From: JBJHCA01 sp050485785
Lineage (GTDB): Bacteria; Bacteroidota; Bacteroidia; Chitinophagales; Saprospiraceae
Direction of reading: 5' to 3'
DNA length: 34,954 nt
NCBI GenBank assembly: GCA_050485785.1
Contig: JBJHCA010000032.1
Location: 1 to 34,954, forward strand
A program made the position numbers and the translations under genes. The notes under the pieces were generated by a model. That model searched no databases. It saw only the letters and a list, made by a program, of their open reading frames with translations, and was not told where the DNA came from. Positions 1-8,284 of the stretch are shown here, piece by piece. The stretch's first letter is position 1; each line of letters starts with the position of its first letter.

Positions 1-2
1 GG

Positions 3-1175
3 GCTGTACTTGGGCGTTTGAGCTTGTTAATGCTGACTGTTTCGCTGTTGCTTTTCATAGCTTACCGGTCAGGATGGCACCTGTTCGATCAATACACCAT
101 GAAGGTGCTTATACCTGCTACGGTGCTGATTGCCCTCAAGTTTCCAGAGTTGCTGTTCCAGAGCGTGTTTAAAGGATATGAACGGTATGATCTGGCCGGT
201 GTGTTTAATATTGCCAACCGCATTGGAGCGCTGATATTGCAGGCTGCACTAGTTTTTCAGGGATATGGCCTGTTTGCAATTTTTATGGCTGCACTGGTGG
301 TCAACCTGATTACTGTTTTGGCACAAGCATTACAGGCATACAGCATGTGGCCCGGTTTCAAGTTGCAGTTTATTCGTGCTGTGGATGAGCGATTTTCGCT
401 CTACCGATATGGATTCTGGACATGGCTTCAGACTTTGATCGGGGTAGCCTCATTTCAGATAGACCGGTTTATTGTGGCCTGGTTTCTGGGTACAGAGGTA
501 GTAGCATTTTATGTATTGGCAGCTACCATTGCCAATCAGCTCCATCTTGCCTTTGAAGCTATGGTGGGCTGGCTGTTTCCGAAGGTGGCCCGGTTAAAAG
601 AGCAGATCGGCGATACCAGAGAATACTTTCACACCCTTCGCGGGTTTTCTGTTGGCCTCTCCCTGACCGTAATGGTAAGCATTCATTTTTTTGGCGGGCC
701 ATTGTTTACCCTATGGCTGGGCGAAGAGTACTTCAATTCCCTGAAAAGTTTTCTGCTTTTGTTCATCGTGTTTGAGCTGTTTCTGATTTTAACCATTGTG
801 CCCAAGATCTACCTGAATGCCATCAAATCCATGCGACTGGTTACGGCCATTGAATTTTTTTACAAATCTGCCTTGGTTGCCGGCATGATCATCGGTTTTA
901 TTGTGGCCGGTACAGCTGAAAGTCTGATTATCGGACAGATTGCGGCATTGATGCTCAGCCTGCCTTTAATGTATTACCTCATCAACAGGAAAGTACTGAA
1001 GGAAAACACCTTGGAAGAAGTTGGTTTTACCATGTTGCCTTCACTGGCCCTTACACTGGCCATTGCCACTGAAAATATTCCTGTTCAGCTGGCAGCGGTT
1101 ACCTTCAGCGCACTAGTGTTTGGGTATTACTATATTTATCGCAAAAAAGTTAATCCAAATCTTCTGCTAGAGTGA
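3..1175 (+). CDS. Polysaccharide flippase (Wzx/MATE-like), 5' truncated by window edge
   Basis: Integral membrane protein of the oligosaccharide flippase type, expected to move lipid-linked glycan repeat units across the inner membrane. The frame is already open at base 3, so the true start lies upstream; about 390 residues are present against the usual 420-480. The visible part has roughly ten hydrophobic helices separated by short basic loops (for example KVLKE, YRKKVNP at the C-terminus), and an aromatic-rich SLYRYGFWTWLQTLIG stretch after the first third, typical of this family. The stop overlaps the next gene's GTG by four bases (GTGA), so it is the first visible gene of an overlapping exopolysaccharide operon with polymerases and glycosyltransferases. 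Family assignment rests on topology plus context; the exact substrate cannot be told. Confidence 0.8.
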   Translation, partial: AVLGRLSLLMLTVSLLLFIAYRSGWHLFDQYTMKVLIPATVLIALKFPELLFQSVFKGYERYDLAGVFNIANRIGALILQAALVFQGYGLFAIFMAALVVNLITVLAQALQAYSMWPGFKLQFIRAVDERFSLYRYGFWTWLQTLIGVASFQIDRFIVAWFLGTEVVAFYVLAATIANQLHLAFEAMVGWLFPKVARLKEQIGDTREYFHTLRGFSVGLSLTVMVSIHFFGGPLFTLWLGEEYFNSLKSFLLLFIVFELFLILTIVPKIYLNAIKSMRLVTAIEFFYKSALVAGMIIGFIVAGTAESLIIGQIAALMLSLPLMYYLINRKVLKENTLEEVGFTMLPSLALTLAIATENIPVQLAAVTFSALVFGYYYIYRKKVNPNLLLE

Positions 1176-2392
1176 GTTCAGGGCATCCATACAACGGACT
1201 AATATTTTGGTTCGTCTTATTCTTCTTCTTCAATGGCCTGTTTCTGCCGGAGGGATTGCTATACACTACCCTGCTGAGTCCGATGTTGTTATACTACCTG
1301 TATCGCCGGGGAGGATTGACGGGCATGTTAAAATGGGGAGTTTTGCTGTTGATTCCGGTTCCATTTCAGTTGATGACTTCTCCTGAACTACATTCTTATC
1401 TGTTATCATCCGGATTGATAGCCGCAGCCTTGATACTGTTGTTTGTAGCACTGAAAGTAGCCGAAGATGCGAGGCCGGTTGCCGGCAGGCTTTTCAGCAA
1501 CTTATTGACCTGGAACACCTGGTTGCTTTTACCGGCATTGCTGGTGCTGCCCCTCCCGGCACTCATGCCCGTAATGTGGGACACGACACCCATTTCACCG
1601 GGAATAGCTTCCTTTCCAAGGCTCAGCATGTTTGCCTTTGAGCCCAGCCACTATGCATTGCTTTTAACTCCGGTATGGATCTATTTTTTGTGGAAATTGT
1701 TGACCGGAAAAGCTGAACGGCCTTTATTTTTATGGATAGCAGTTTGTGTTCCTTTAGTCTTGAGTTTGTCGTTTGGGGTATTGATAGCCATATTGCTGGC
1801 ACTTTTGACAGCGGGTATCTGGAAATTCAGGCATTTGCCCGGCAAAACAAAAAAGTTTCTGCTGTTAATGCCAGTGATGGCCGTAGTGGCCGGTGTAGTA
1901 CTTTATATGTTTTGGCCGGAGAACCCGGTCCATCAGCGAATGGCCAATATCATTGAGGGGAGAGATACTTCTGCAAGGGGGAGGTTGTACGAATCGTTCA
2001 TGTTTGCCTGGCAACTGATTCTGCACCATGGTGTGGTGTTCGGCACGGGGCCCGGCCAGATCAAAGTACTGGCTCATGATCTGATCATCAATTACTACCA
2101 GTACGAGGGGGAGTTTACCAGGCTTGTGCGCATACCCAACAGCATGGCTGAGATGCTAGCCACCTACGGCTTGTATGGATTCATGCTGAAACTGGTACTG
2201 CCCCTTTACTTCTTTGTGAGACACCGGCTTTGGAATAATTTGTATGGACTCACACTGTTTGTTTTTATCTTTATCTATCAGTTTACAGGCAGCTTTACCA
2301 TCAATGCTGCCGAACTGGTAATATGGGCTTTTGCGTTTCAACTGCGCCCGCCGGAATTTGAACTGACGCCTGCAGCAAAGTCATCAGCATGA
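1172..2392 (+). CDS. O-antigen/exopolysaccharide polymerase-like membrane protein (first of two)
   Basis: 406-residue polytopic membrane protein with about ten to eleven transmembrane helices. A larger non-membrane segment (roughly residues 245-320, including a GRxxLYESFMFAWQLI stretch and a GTGPGQ motif) is placed like the periplasmic loop of Wzy/O-antigen ligase proteins. Such proteins polymerise repeat units or transfer glycan to an acceptor at the periplasmic face. Start is GTG at 1172, overlapping the flippase stop; its own TGA overlaps the ATG of the next gene (ATGA), a sign of translational coupling. A second, distinct polymerase/ligase-like protein lies at 4530-5765. Polymerase versus ligase cannot be decided from sequence. 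Confidence 0.7.
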   Translation: MSSGHPYNGLIFWFVLFFFFNGLFLPEGLLYTTLLSPMLLYYLYRRGGLTGMLKWGVLLLIPVPFQLMTSPELHSYLLSSGLIAAALILLFVALKVAEDARPVAGRLFSNLLTWNTWLLLPALLVLPLPALMPVMWDTTPISPGIASFPRLSMFAFEPSHYALLLTPVWIYFLWKLLTGKAERPLFLWIAVCVPLVLSLSFGVLIAILLALLTAGIWKFRHLPGKTKKFLLLMPVMAVVAGVVLYMFWPENPVHQRMANIIEGRDTSARGRLYESFMFAWQLILHHGVVFGTGPGQIKVLAHDLIINYYQYEGEFTRLVRIPNSMAEMLATYGLYGFMLKLVLPLYFFVRHRLWNNLYGLTLFVFIFIYQFTGSFTINAAELVIWAFAFQLRPPEFELTPAAKSSA

Positions 2393-3468
2393 AAGTAGCC
2401 ATTATTGCCCGTTCCACCCTACAAACCGTAAAAGGCGGGGATACCACACAGGTACTGGAAACTGCCGCTGCACTCAGATCTCTTGAGGTTCAGGCTGATG
2501 TTTACCGGGCTTCCGACAAAATCAATTACGACCGGTATGACCTGCTACATTTTTTCAATATCCAGCGCCCCGCCGATCATCTTTACCACATTGCCCGGGC
2601 AAACAAGCCCTATGTACTCAGTCCGGTGTATGTAGACTATTCCGGTTATGACCGACATGACCGACGGGGACTCGCCGGTCTGCTCACCGGAATTGCAGGA
2701 AAACACGGCGCGGAATACATAAAAAACATGGCCCGTTTCGCTCTTGGACAGGATACCATGCGCAGCAGGTCGTACATACTCGGGCATCTGAGGGCCATGC
2801 GCAGGGTGCTACGGTACTGCAGTTTGCTCTTACCCAACAGCCATGCCGAGTATCAACGGCTGCTCAACGATACGGGAATTGAATGTAGCTACCGGAAAAT
2901 ACCGAATGGCATCAATCCCGGGATATTTCTACAGCCCCGGCCGGCGATTGAAAGGGTGGACAGTGTACTTTGCGTTGCCCAGATCTACGGTCGGAAAAAT
3001 CAGCACCGGCTGATTGAAGCCTGCCGGTTGCTGGATGTACCTCTTACATTGATCGGAAAAAGTCCGCCCAACCACAGGGCTTACGGATCGTATTGCCGGC
3101 GTATTGCCGGAAAGCATGTACGCTTTTATGATTTTATGCCCCAAAGCGAGCTGCTTGTTCATTATCAGCAATCGAAAGTGCATGCGCTTCCAAGCTGGTT
3201 TGAAACCACCGGCCTGGTGACGCTGGAAGCTGCCGCCATGGGTTGTAACACAGTTGTGGGTACTTGTCCCGACACGCTGGAATACTTCAGTGGGATGGCA
3301 GAATTTTGCCACGCCAATGCGGTAGAAAGCATTGCAGAGGCCATCAGTCGTGCATTGGCCACAAAAAGTGATATCAAAACAAAAGACTACATTGCAAGGC
3401 ATTACACCTGGCCCGAGGCTGCCCGGCAAACGTTGGAAGCCTACCAAACTGCAACTGCCCATGCCTGA
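2389..3468 (+). CDS. GT4-type glycosyltransferase
   Basis: 359-residue cytoplasmic glycosyltransferase with a GT-B fold pattern. The N-terminal half contains the acceptor domain (residues 1-170, with LLPNSHAEY and IPNGI where GT4 enzymes bridge to the donor domain). The C-terminal half is the nucleotide-sugar domain (VLCVAQIYGRKNQHRLIEA). The retaining GT4 hallmark EX7E is visible at E272 and E280 (FETTGLVTLEAAAMG). It probably transfers one sugar in repeat-unit assembly at the inner face of the membrane. The ATG overlaps the upstream stop by four bases, and the 3' end overlaps the next glycosyltransferase by eight bases. Donor and acceptor sugars are unknown. Confidence 0.85.
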   Translation: MKVAIIARSTLQTVKGGDTTQVLETAAALRSLEVQADVYRASDKINYDRYDLLHFFNIQRPADHLYHIARANKPYVLSPVYVDYSGYDRHDRRGLAGLLTGIAGKHGAEYIKNMARFALGQDTMRSRSYILGHLRAMRRVLRYCSLLLPNSHAEYQRLLNDTGIECSYRKIPNGINPGIFLQPRPAIERVDSVLCVAQIYGRKNQHRLIEACRLLDVPLTLIGKSPPNHRAYGSYCRRIAGKHVRFYDFMPQSELLVHYQQSKVHALPSWFETTGLVTLEAAAMGCNTVVGTCPDTLEYFSGMAEFCHANAVESIAEAISRALATKSDIKTKDYIARHYTWPEAARQTLEAYQTATAHA

Positions 3469-4567
3469 AAAGCTCAACATCGGCATTATCGGATCTCGTG
3501 GAATACCCAACCGGTACGGGGGGTTTGAGGCCTTTGCACATCAGATATCGGTACGATTGGCAGCACGCGGACATCGTATTACCGTGTACACAACGCATAA
3601 TCACCCTTTCCGGGAAAGCAGATACGGAGAAGTGAGGCTGATCCATTGTTATAATCCTGAGCAATACCTGGGTGCTGCCGGTCAATTAGTGTATGACGGC
3701 TTATGCAATATCCATTCGCGGAGTGAAAGTTATGATGTTGTTTTGCATTTGGGCTATACCAGTGATGCCTTGTGGCACTTTTTGTGGCCGCGCAGCAGCC
3801 GGCATGCCGTCAATATGGATGGGATGGAATGGCAGCGTGCCAAATATTCGAACAGCGCAAAAAAGTTCCTACAACGCAGCGAAAAATGGGCGGCTCGCAA
3901 GGCTGACCACCTGATTGCCGACTCTCCGGTTATTGAATCCTACCTGACCCGGCACTATTCCACACCTGTAAGTTTCATTCCCTATGGTACTGAAATTCCG
4001 GCATATTTTGATCAGCGGATACCGGGTGTTTACGGGTTATCTCCAGGCAGCTACGAACTGATGATTGCGCGGATGGAACCCGAAAACCACATTGAGATGG
4101 CCATAGATGCACATCTGAAGACCGGAATTCAACACCCGCTTGTGATCATAGGAAATGAAAACAGTTACCGGGATAAACTTGTGGCCAAGTACAAAGGCAA
4201 TCCGGGCATACTCTTGTTAAAAGCCGTTTACGAACCTGAAACTACTGCTTCGCTGCGTCATTTCAGCAGGTACTACATTCACGGTCACTCGGCAGGGGGT
4301 ACCAACCCTTCCCTGCTTGAAGCCATGGCCTGCGGGTGCAGAATTTTAGCCCACAATAATGCTTACAATAAGGCAGTGACGGCAGACCATGCCGGCTATT
4401 TTACGGATGCGAATAACCTGGCTGAACTTTTGAGCCGGCCAACTGAAGGTAACTTCTGGGCAGAATGGGGGGAAGCCAATGTAAGCCGCATCAAAACCAT
4501 ATACCATCCAGACCGGATTGCTGACCAATATGAAAAACTCTTTTATGACCTTGCCGGGCCGGGATAA
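3461..4567 (+). CDS. DUF1972-type glycosyltransferase (rhamnosyltransferase-like, GT4)
   Basis: 368-residue glycosyltransferase. Residues 11-23 read GSRGIPNRYGGFE, the signature of the N-terminal DUF1972 domain found in rhamnosyl- and related glycosyltransferases of O-antigen clusters. The C-terminal half has GGTNPSLLEAMACG, equivalent to the donor-binding region of GT4. The reading frame stays open upstream to 3332, but the ATG at 3461 is preferred: it places the DUF1972 motif at the N-terminus as in the family and gives a short eight-base overlap with the preceding gene. Likely adds one deoxyhexose or hexose to the growing repeat unit; the sugar is inferred only from the family name. Confidence 0.85.
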   Translation: MPEKLNIGIIGSRGIPNRYGGFEAFAHQISVRLAARGHRITVYTTHNHPFRESRYGEVRLIHCYNPEQYLGAAGQLVYDGLCNIHSRSESYDVVLHLGYTSDALWHFLWPRSSRHAVNMDGMEWQRAKYSNSAKKFLQRSEKWAARKADHLIADSPVIESYLTRHYSTPVSFIPYGTEIPAYFDQRIPGVYGLSPGSYELMIARMEPENHIEMAIDAHLKTGIQHPLVIIGNENSYRDKLVAKYKGNPGILLLKAVYEPETTASLRHFSRYYIHGHSAGGTNPSLLEAMACGCRILAHNNAYNKAVTADHAGYFTDANNLAELLSRPTEGNFWAEWGEANVSRIKTIYHPDRIADQYEKLFYDLAGPG

Positions 4568-5765
4568 GTTAATACTCACCTGCTGGGTGCTGGTGTGGTT
4601 TACCCTGCCACTATGGAATCTGGGCAACAGTATCAGTATAGCGTTACTAACCCCGCTGGTGCTTGTTCACACATTGCAGCATGGCATCCGTCTGTGCTTT
4701 AGAGACCTGGTCATTCCTGCATTGTTTTTCATCTTGTTTGGCACTTATATATTCAGTGAACAAATGTTTACCGGAACATGGCCGGATTGGTATCTGGCCG
4801 AACGAAAACTGGGCTTACTAGCCATTCCGGTAATAATGCTCCTGATACCACTCAACAGTGCGATACTGAGGAAATATGCATTGCAGGCTCTGGCCGTAGC
4901 CATCAGCTTTGCCGGGGTAGTGATGCTGACCGAATCAGGCATAAAATTTGCTCAAAGCGGCGATTGGCAAGTGTTCACTTACCACGAACTGGCCAGCCCA
5001 TGGCCGGCCGGAGCGGTGTATCTGTCACTTTTTACGGCGGTACTTATTACCATGATGATCCGCACACCGGATGACTTTTTTCCGGGGAAAGCCAATACGA
5101 TATTGATGCTATACTTTGTTGCTTTGCTTCTGTTGTGTGCATCCAAGCTGTTTATCAGCCTAACCTTACCAGTAGCATTGTATACTATTTTCCGATACCA
5201 ACTGAATCTGGTCACTGCCAGGCCGGCAGTTTCTGCACTGGTAATGGCCGCAATACTGGTATTGTCATACCCATTTCTTCAGAGAATGTCAGTGTTGCTG
5301 AAGCCGGAGCTTGAATTGATTACACAGGCTCAGTACGATGCCTCCACTGAACTGAACGGAGTCAACCTGAGATTGATCCAATGGAGGTTTGGGCTTGAAA
5401 TTTTGCGAGACCACAATGCCTGGATCAGTGGTACCGGCATGAGCGAACGACAGAAGCTTTTGGATGCCAGGTACTCTGAAGCCGGCCTTTATACCGGCAC
5501 AGGCATTGCAGGTGACACCGGATTTCTGGGTTACAACTATCACAATCAGTGGTTGGAAACTACGGTTGGTTCAGGACTGCCGGCTTTGGGAGTATTGTTG
5601 CTGATTGTAGTACTCAGGTTTGTGTTTCATTCCCATAACAGTTTATTCCCGTTTATCCCTGTTTTGTTCCTGCTAGGATTTTTCCTCACCGAGTCGGTAC
5701 TAGAACGTCAAACAGGATTAATTTTTTTCGGTTTGATTTTTTGCCCCTTGCGGCGAACATCATAA
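4530..5765 (+). CDS. O-antigen ligase/polymerase family protein (Wzy_C-type, second of two)
   Basis: About 411 residues, ten or more transmembrane helices, and a large periplasmic loop (roughly residues 265-345: NLRLIQWRFGLEIL, GTGMSE, YNYHNQWLETTVGSGL). The loop with its conserved H-N-Q-W-L segment followed by a hydrophobic tail is characteristic of O-antigen ligase/polymerase proteins (PF04932). Start is uncertain: ATG at 4530 or 4545, both overlapping the preceding gene; a TTG at 4518 is possible but less likely. It shares little visible sequence with the polymerase-like protein at 1172-2392, so one may polymerise and the other ligate. It ends 43 bases before an assembly gap. Confidence 0.8.
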   Translation: MKNSFMTLPGRDKLILTCWVLVWFTLPLWNLGNSISIALLTPLVLVHTLQHGIRLCFRDLVIPALFFILFGTYIFSEQMFTGTWPDWYLAERKLGLLAIPVIMLLIPLNSAILRKYALQALAVAISFAGVVMLTESGIKFAQSGDWQVFTYHELASPWPAGAVYLSLFTAVLITMMIRTPDDFFPGKANTILMLYFVALLLLCASKLFISLTLPVALYTIFRYQLNLVTARPAVSALVMAAILVLSYPFLQRMSVLLKPELELITQAQYDASTELNGVNLRLIQWRFGLEILRDHNAWISGTGMSERQKLLDARYSEAGLYTGTGIAGDTGFLGYNYHNQWLETTVGSGLPALGVLLLIVVLRFVFHSHNSLFPFIPVLFLLGFFLTESVLERQTGLIFFGLIFCPLRRTS

Positions 5766-5808
5766 TCATTGTATCTATGCAAGTTTAGCTTTGAATGTAG
5801 TTGTTAAC
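5766..5808 (+). promoter_or_regulatory. Short intergenic stretch with Bacteroidetes -7-like element
   Basis: TAGCTTTG at 5786-5793 matches the Bacteroidetes -7 consensus TAnnTTTG. The nearest upstream TTG (5769-5771) is only 14 bases away, shorter than usual, so a complete promoter is not shown. It could restart transcription before the phosphoglycosyl transferase, but the assembly gap just downstream hides the context. Confidence 0.3.
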
Positions 5809-5818
5809 NNNNNNNNNN
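5809..5818. other. Assembly gap (10 N)
   Basis: Ten undetermined bases. A run of exactly ten N is often a placeholder of unknown true length, so the distance between the polymerase and the sugar transferase, and the N-terminus of the latter, cannot be trusted. Confidence 0.95.
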
Positions 5819-6472
5819 ACCCTTGAGATAAAATTTAAAAGCCAATCTTCCTTGCCATTGCTATTCAGCAGAAACAAACTGATTAAGCGTGGTTTTGATC
5901 TTTTGTTCAGTTCCATAATGGGTATCCTGTTTGCTGTTCTCATCCTTCCCTGGGCATCCGTCTGGATAGTTCTCGATAGCCAAGGTCCGGTTTTTTTCAG
6001 GCAACAGCGAACCGGCAGGCAGGGAAAGGTCTTCTACTGTTATAAACTTCGAACAATGTATCCTAATCCAGATGCCGATAAGCTTTCGGTAATGAACAAT
6101 GACCGGCGCATAACGCGCCCGGGCAAATGGTTCCGATCACTTTTTATCGATGAGTTGCCTCAACTTTACAATGTTTTTACCGGTGACATGAGCCTTGTTG
6201 GGCCCCGGCCGCACATGCTTAAACACGATAGCGATTACGCACAATTGTTGAAAGACTACACGCAAAGACAGATTGTGAAGCCGGGCATTACAGGGCTGGC
6301 ACAGATAAGAGGCTGGCATGGCACCGTGGAAGATGTTAACCATCTCAAAATGAGACTGGCTTCCGACCTGGAATATATCCGAAAGTGGAGCATGTTACTC
6401 GATCTTCGGATAATTTGTGCCACCATAAAGGTGTTATTTAAGAAAAAGCCCTTCCAGAGTGAACCGTGCTGA
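5819..6472 (+). CDS. Monotopic phosphoglycosyl transferase (undecaprenyl-phosphate sugar-1-P transferase), 5' end in gap
   Basis: Bacterial sugar transferase of the WcaJ/PglC superfamily, which starts glycan synthesis by moving a sugar-1-phosphate from UDP-sugar to undecaprenyl phosphate at the inner membrane. Visible landmarks in order: a basic segment and re-entrant hydrophobic helix (KRGFDLLFSSIMGILFAVLI), RQQRTGRQGKVFYCYKLRTM, the catalytic Asp-Glu pair in FIDELPQLYNVF, GDMSLVGPRPH, and KPGITGLAQIRGW. The catalytic domain is complete (about 200 residues). Roughly 20 residues before the hydrophobic helix are visible and then the sequence enters the N gap; a stop codon (TAG, 5798-5800) lies before the gap in this frame. 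It may therefore be a short PglC-like form, or a long form with its N-terminal membrane/CoA-binding-like domain lost in the gap. The 3' end overlaps the next gene by 14 bases. Confidence 0.88.
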   Translation, partial: TLEIKFKSQSSLPLLFSRNKLIKRGFDLLFSSIMGILFAVLILPWASVWIVLDSQGPVFFRQQRTGRQGKVFYCYKLRTMYPNPDADKLSVMNNDRRITRPGKWFRSLFIDELPQLYNVFTGDMSLVGPRPHMLKHDSDYAQLLKDYTQRQIVKPGITGLAQIRGWHGTVEDVNHLKMRLASDLEYIRKWSMLLDLRIICATIKVLFKKKPFQSEPC

Positions 6473-7376
6473 AGCCCTTCAACATGCCTGTATCGATTGC
6501 CTGAATTACTTTGCCGTATTCAGGCATCCTTTGACTGCCGCCGAGGTTCATTCCTTTATTTCGGTTAGTGCCGGTTTAGAGGAAGTGAAAGATTGCCTGG
6601 AAATGCTCTGTGAACAAGGCATTATTGCACGGCATAAGGAATACTTTATGCCTGTGTTGCATAAAGATTGGGTTTCAGAAAGGCTTGCAGGTAAGGAAAG
6701 GGCTTTAGCACTGTTACAGCAATCCGGATGGGGAACCCGCATTATAGCTACATTTCCATTTGTAGACGGCATAGCTATTTCGGGTTCACTTTCCAAATGG
6801 TATGCAGGAAAGCAGGGCGATGTTGACTACTTCATCATAACCCGAAGTCACCGGTTGTGGATAGCCCGGACACTGCTGCATATATTCAAAAAGCTTACCT
6901 TTCTCACGGGCAGCCAGCATTATTTTTGCATGAACTACTTTGTGGACAGGGAAAGTCTGACCATTTGCCATCAAAATCAATACACTGCCATTGAAGTGGC
7001 TACCCTGATCCCAGTTTACAATGCCCCGCTCATTAATGCCATGAAGGCCCAGAATACATGGATCCATTCTTACCTACCCAATTACACTCAAAGTGGTACC
7101 ACGGCCTTTATGTATCACAACGGTCGGGCGATTTTTAAGTCCCTCAGTGAAAAACTGCTCAATCTGCTTTTTCCCCGATCACTCAATCGACTCTTGATGA
7201 AACTGACTGCATGGCGATGGCGGCGAAAGTGGCGAAACAACGGTTATACTCCAGAGGCTTTTCAACAAGCCTTTATGTCCACTCCGCACATTTCGAAAAA
7301 TCACCCTGTAGATTACGAACGCAAAGTACTTAAAGCTCTTGAAGTGCAACTGGTCGAAACGGGCAGAAAGTTATGA
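6459..7376 (+). CDS. Nucleotidyltransferase-fold protein of exopolysaccharide cluster
   Basis: 305 residues, GTG start overlapping the sugar transferase. The N-terminal 60 residues look like a winged-helix segment (HPLTAAEVHSFI, GLEEVKDCLEMLCEQGII). Residues 105-127 then read IAISGSLSKWYAGKQGDVDYFII, which fits the polymerase-beta-type nucleotidyltransferase motif GS...DxD (G109, S110, D121, D123). The rest is a basic alpha-helical region of unknown role. Proteins of this layout occur in Bacteroidetes capsule/EPS loci but I know no experimentally assigned function. It might modify a small molecule or protein of the pathway, or be regulatory. It ends ATGA-overlapped with the SDR gene, so it is co-translated. 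Confidence 0.6.
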   Translation: MNRAEALQHACIDCLNYFAVFRHPLTAAEVHSFISVSAGLEEVKDCLEMLCEQGIIARHKEYFMPVLHKDWVSERLAGKERALALLQQSGWGTRIIATFPFVDGIAISGSLSKWYAGKQGDVDYFIITRSHRLWIARTLLHIFKKLTFLTGSQHYFCMNYFVDRESLTICHQNQYTAIEVATLIPVYNAPLINAMKAQNTWIHSYLPNYTQSGTTAFMYHNGRAIFKSLSEKLLNLLFPRSLNRLLMKLTAWRWRRKWRNNGYTPEAFQQAFMSTPHISKNHPVDYERKVLKALEVQLVETGRKL

Positions 7377-8284
7377 AACAGGCAATAGTCACCGGTCCGT
7401 CAGGATTTTTGGGTAGCCGGGTAGTTGATGTGCTGATCAGTGACGGAGTTAAAGTTCAGGCTGTAGTTCATCGCAAAGCTCCGACAAAGCAACATCCCCT
7501 GCTTGGTATTATGGACGGCGGACTACTCGCTATACCTGGTAATGTATCGGAATATCCGGCCACAGAGGCCATTTTTCACATGGCGCGACCCACCATGCCC
7601 ATACTCAGAAGTTGGGGAAGGAGTCTGGCAGGAATGTATGCGTGGTGGCTCAATCGCCGTTTGATCGGCAGACTGGCAACCCTGAACAAGAGACCTCCAC
7701 TTTACTTTGCCGGAGGCACATTGAGCTACGGATACCGCACAAAAACCGTTTACGAGGACGCCCATACTGAACCCATCAGCTATGCCCGGCAATACCACAC
7801 CGGCGAACTGCCATTACTCAAAGCCATACGAACAGGAAGTTACCCGGTGATCCTGTTCAGACTTCCCTGGCTTTTGGGACCGGGTTCGTGGTTTCAGTGG
7901 TTTTATCTGGACAATATCCGCGAACACGGAGTGATACCCGTTTTTGGCAACGGGCGAAACATCATGTCAATACTGAATGCCAATGATGCAGCCCGTATCA
8001 TGTGTGCTTATGCCGGGCAAAAGGTAGCTCCTGGAATTTACCATGTATTCAATCCCCGGGCAGCCATCACCCAATATGAATTTGCTGAAATGGTTTGCAA
8101 CCTTTTTGACTGCAAAGCCGTACACTACCGCCAACTTTATCCTTTTACTGTAGAGCGAGCCGTACTGGAAGCCTTCACTTCAAACTTGCAACCCGACACC
8201 AATTATCCCGAACTGCTGCATGGATACAACTTCACAACGCCTGAAGAAACGCTGAAACAGATCAAAGCGGCTTTTGAAAAATAA
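7373..8284 (+). CDS. NAD(P)-dependent epimerase/dehydratase-like SDR protein with altered catalytic motif
   Basis: 303-residue extended short-chain dehydrogenase/reductase. The Rossmann glycine motif TGPSGFLGS is at residues 7-15 and the serine-containing strand GGTLSYG at 114-120. The position of the catalytic YxxxK reads Y137-ARQ-Y141: tyrosine is kept but the lysine is replaced. Family members act on nucleotide sugars or similar substrates; loss of the lysine suggests weak or changed activity, or a non-catalytic role. It is the last gene of the EPS operon (ATGA overlap upstream), and its 3' end overlaps the convergent methyltransferase gene by 23 bases. Confidence 0.75.
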   Translation: MKQAIVTGPSGFLGSRVVDVLISDGVKVQAVVHRKAPTKQHPLLGIMDGGLLAIPGNVSEYPATEAIFHMARPTMPILRSWGRSLAGMYAWWLNRRLIGRLATLNKRPPLYFAGGTLSYGYRTKTVYEDAHTEPISYARQYHTGELPLLKAIRTGSYPVILFRLPWLLGPGSWFQWFYLDNIREHGVIPVFGNGRNIMSILNANDAARIMCAYAGQKVAPGIYHVFNPRAAITQYEFAEMVCNLFDCKAVHYRQLYPFTVERAVLEAFTSNLQPDTNYPELLHGYNFTTPEETLKQIKAAFEK

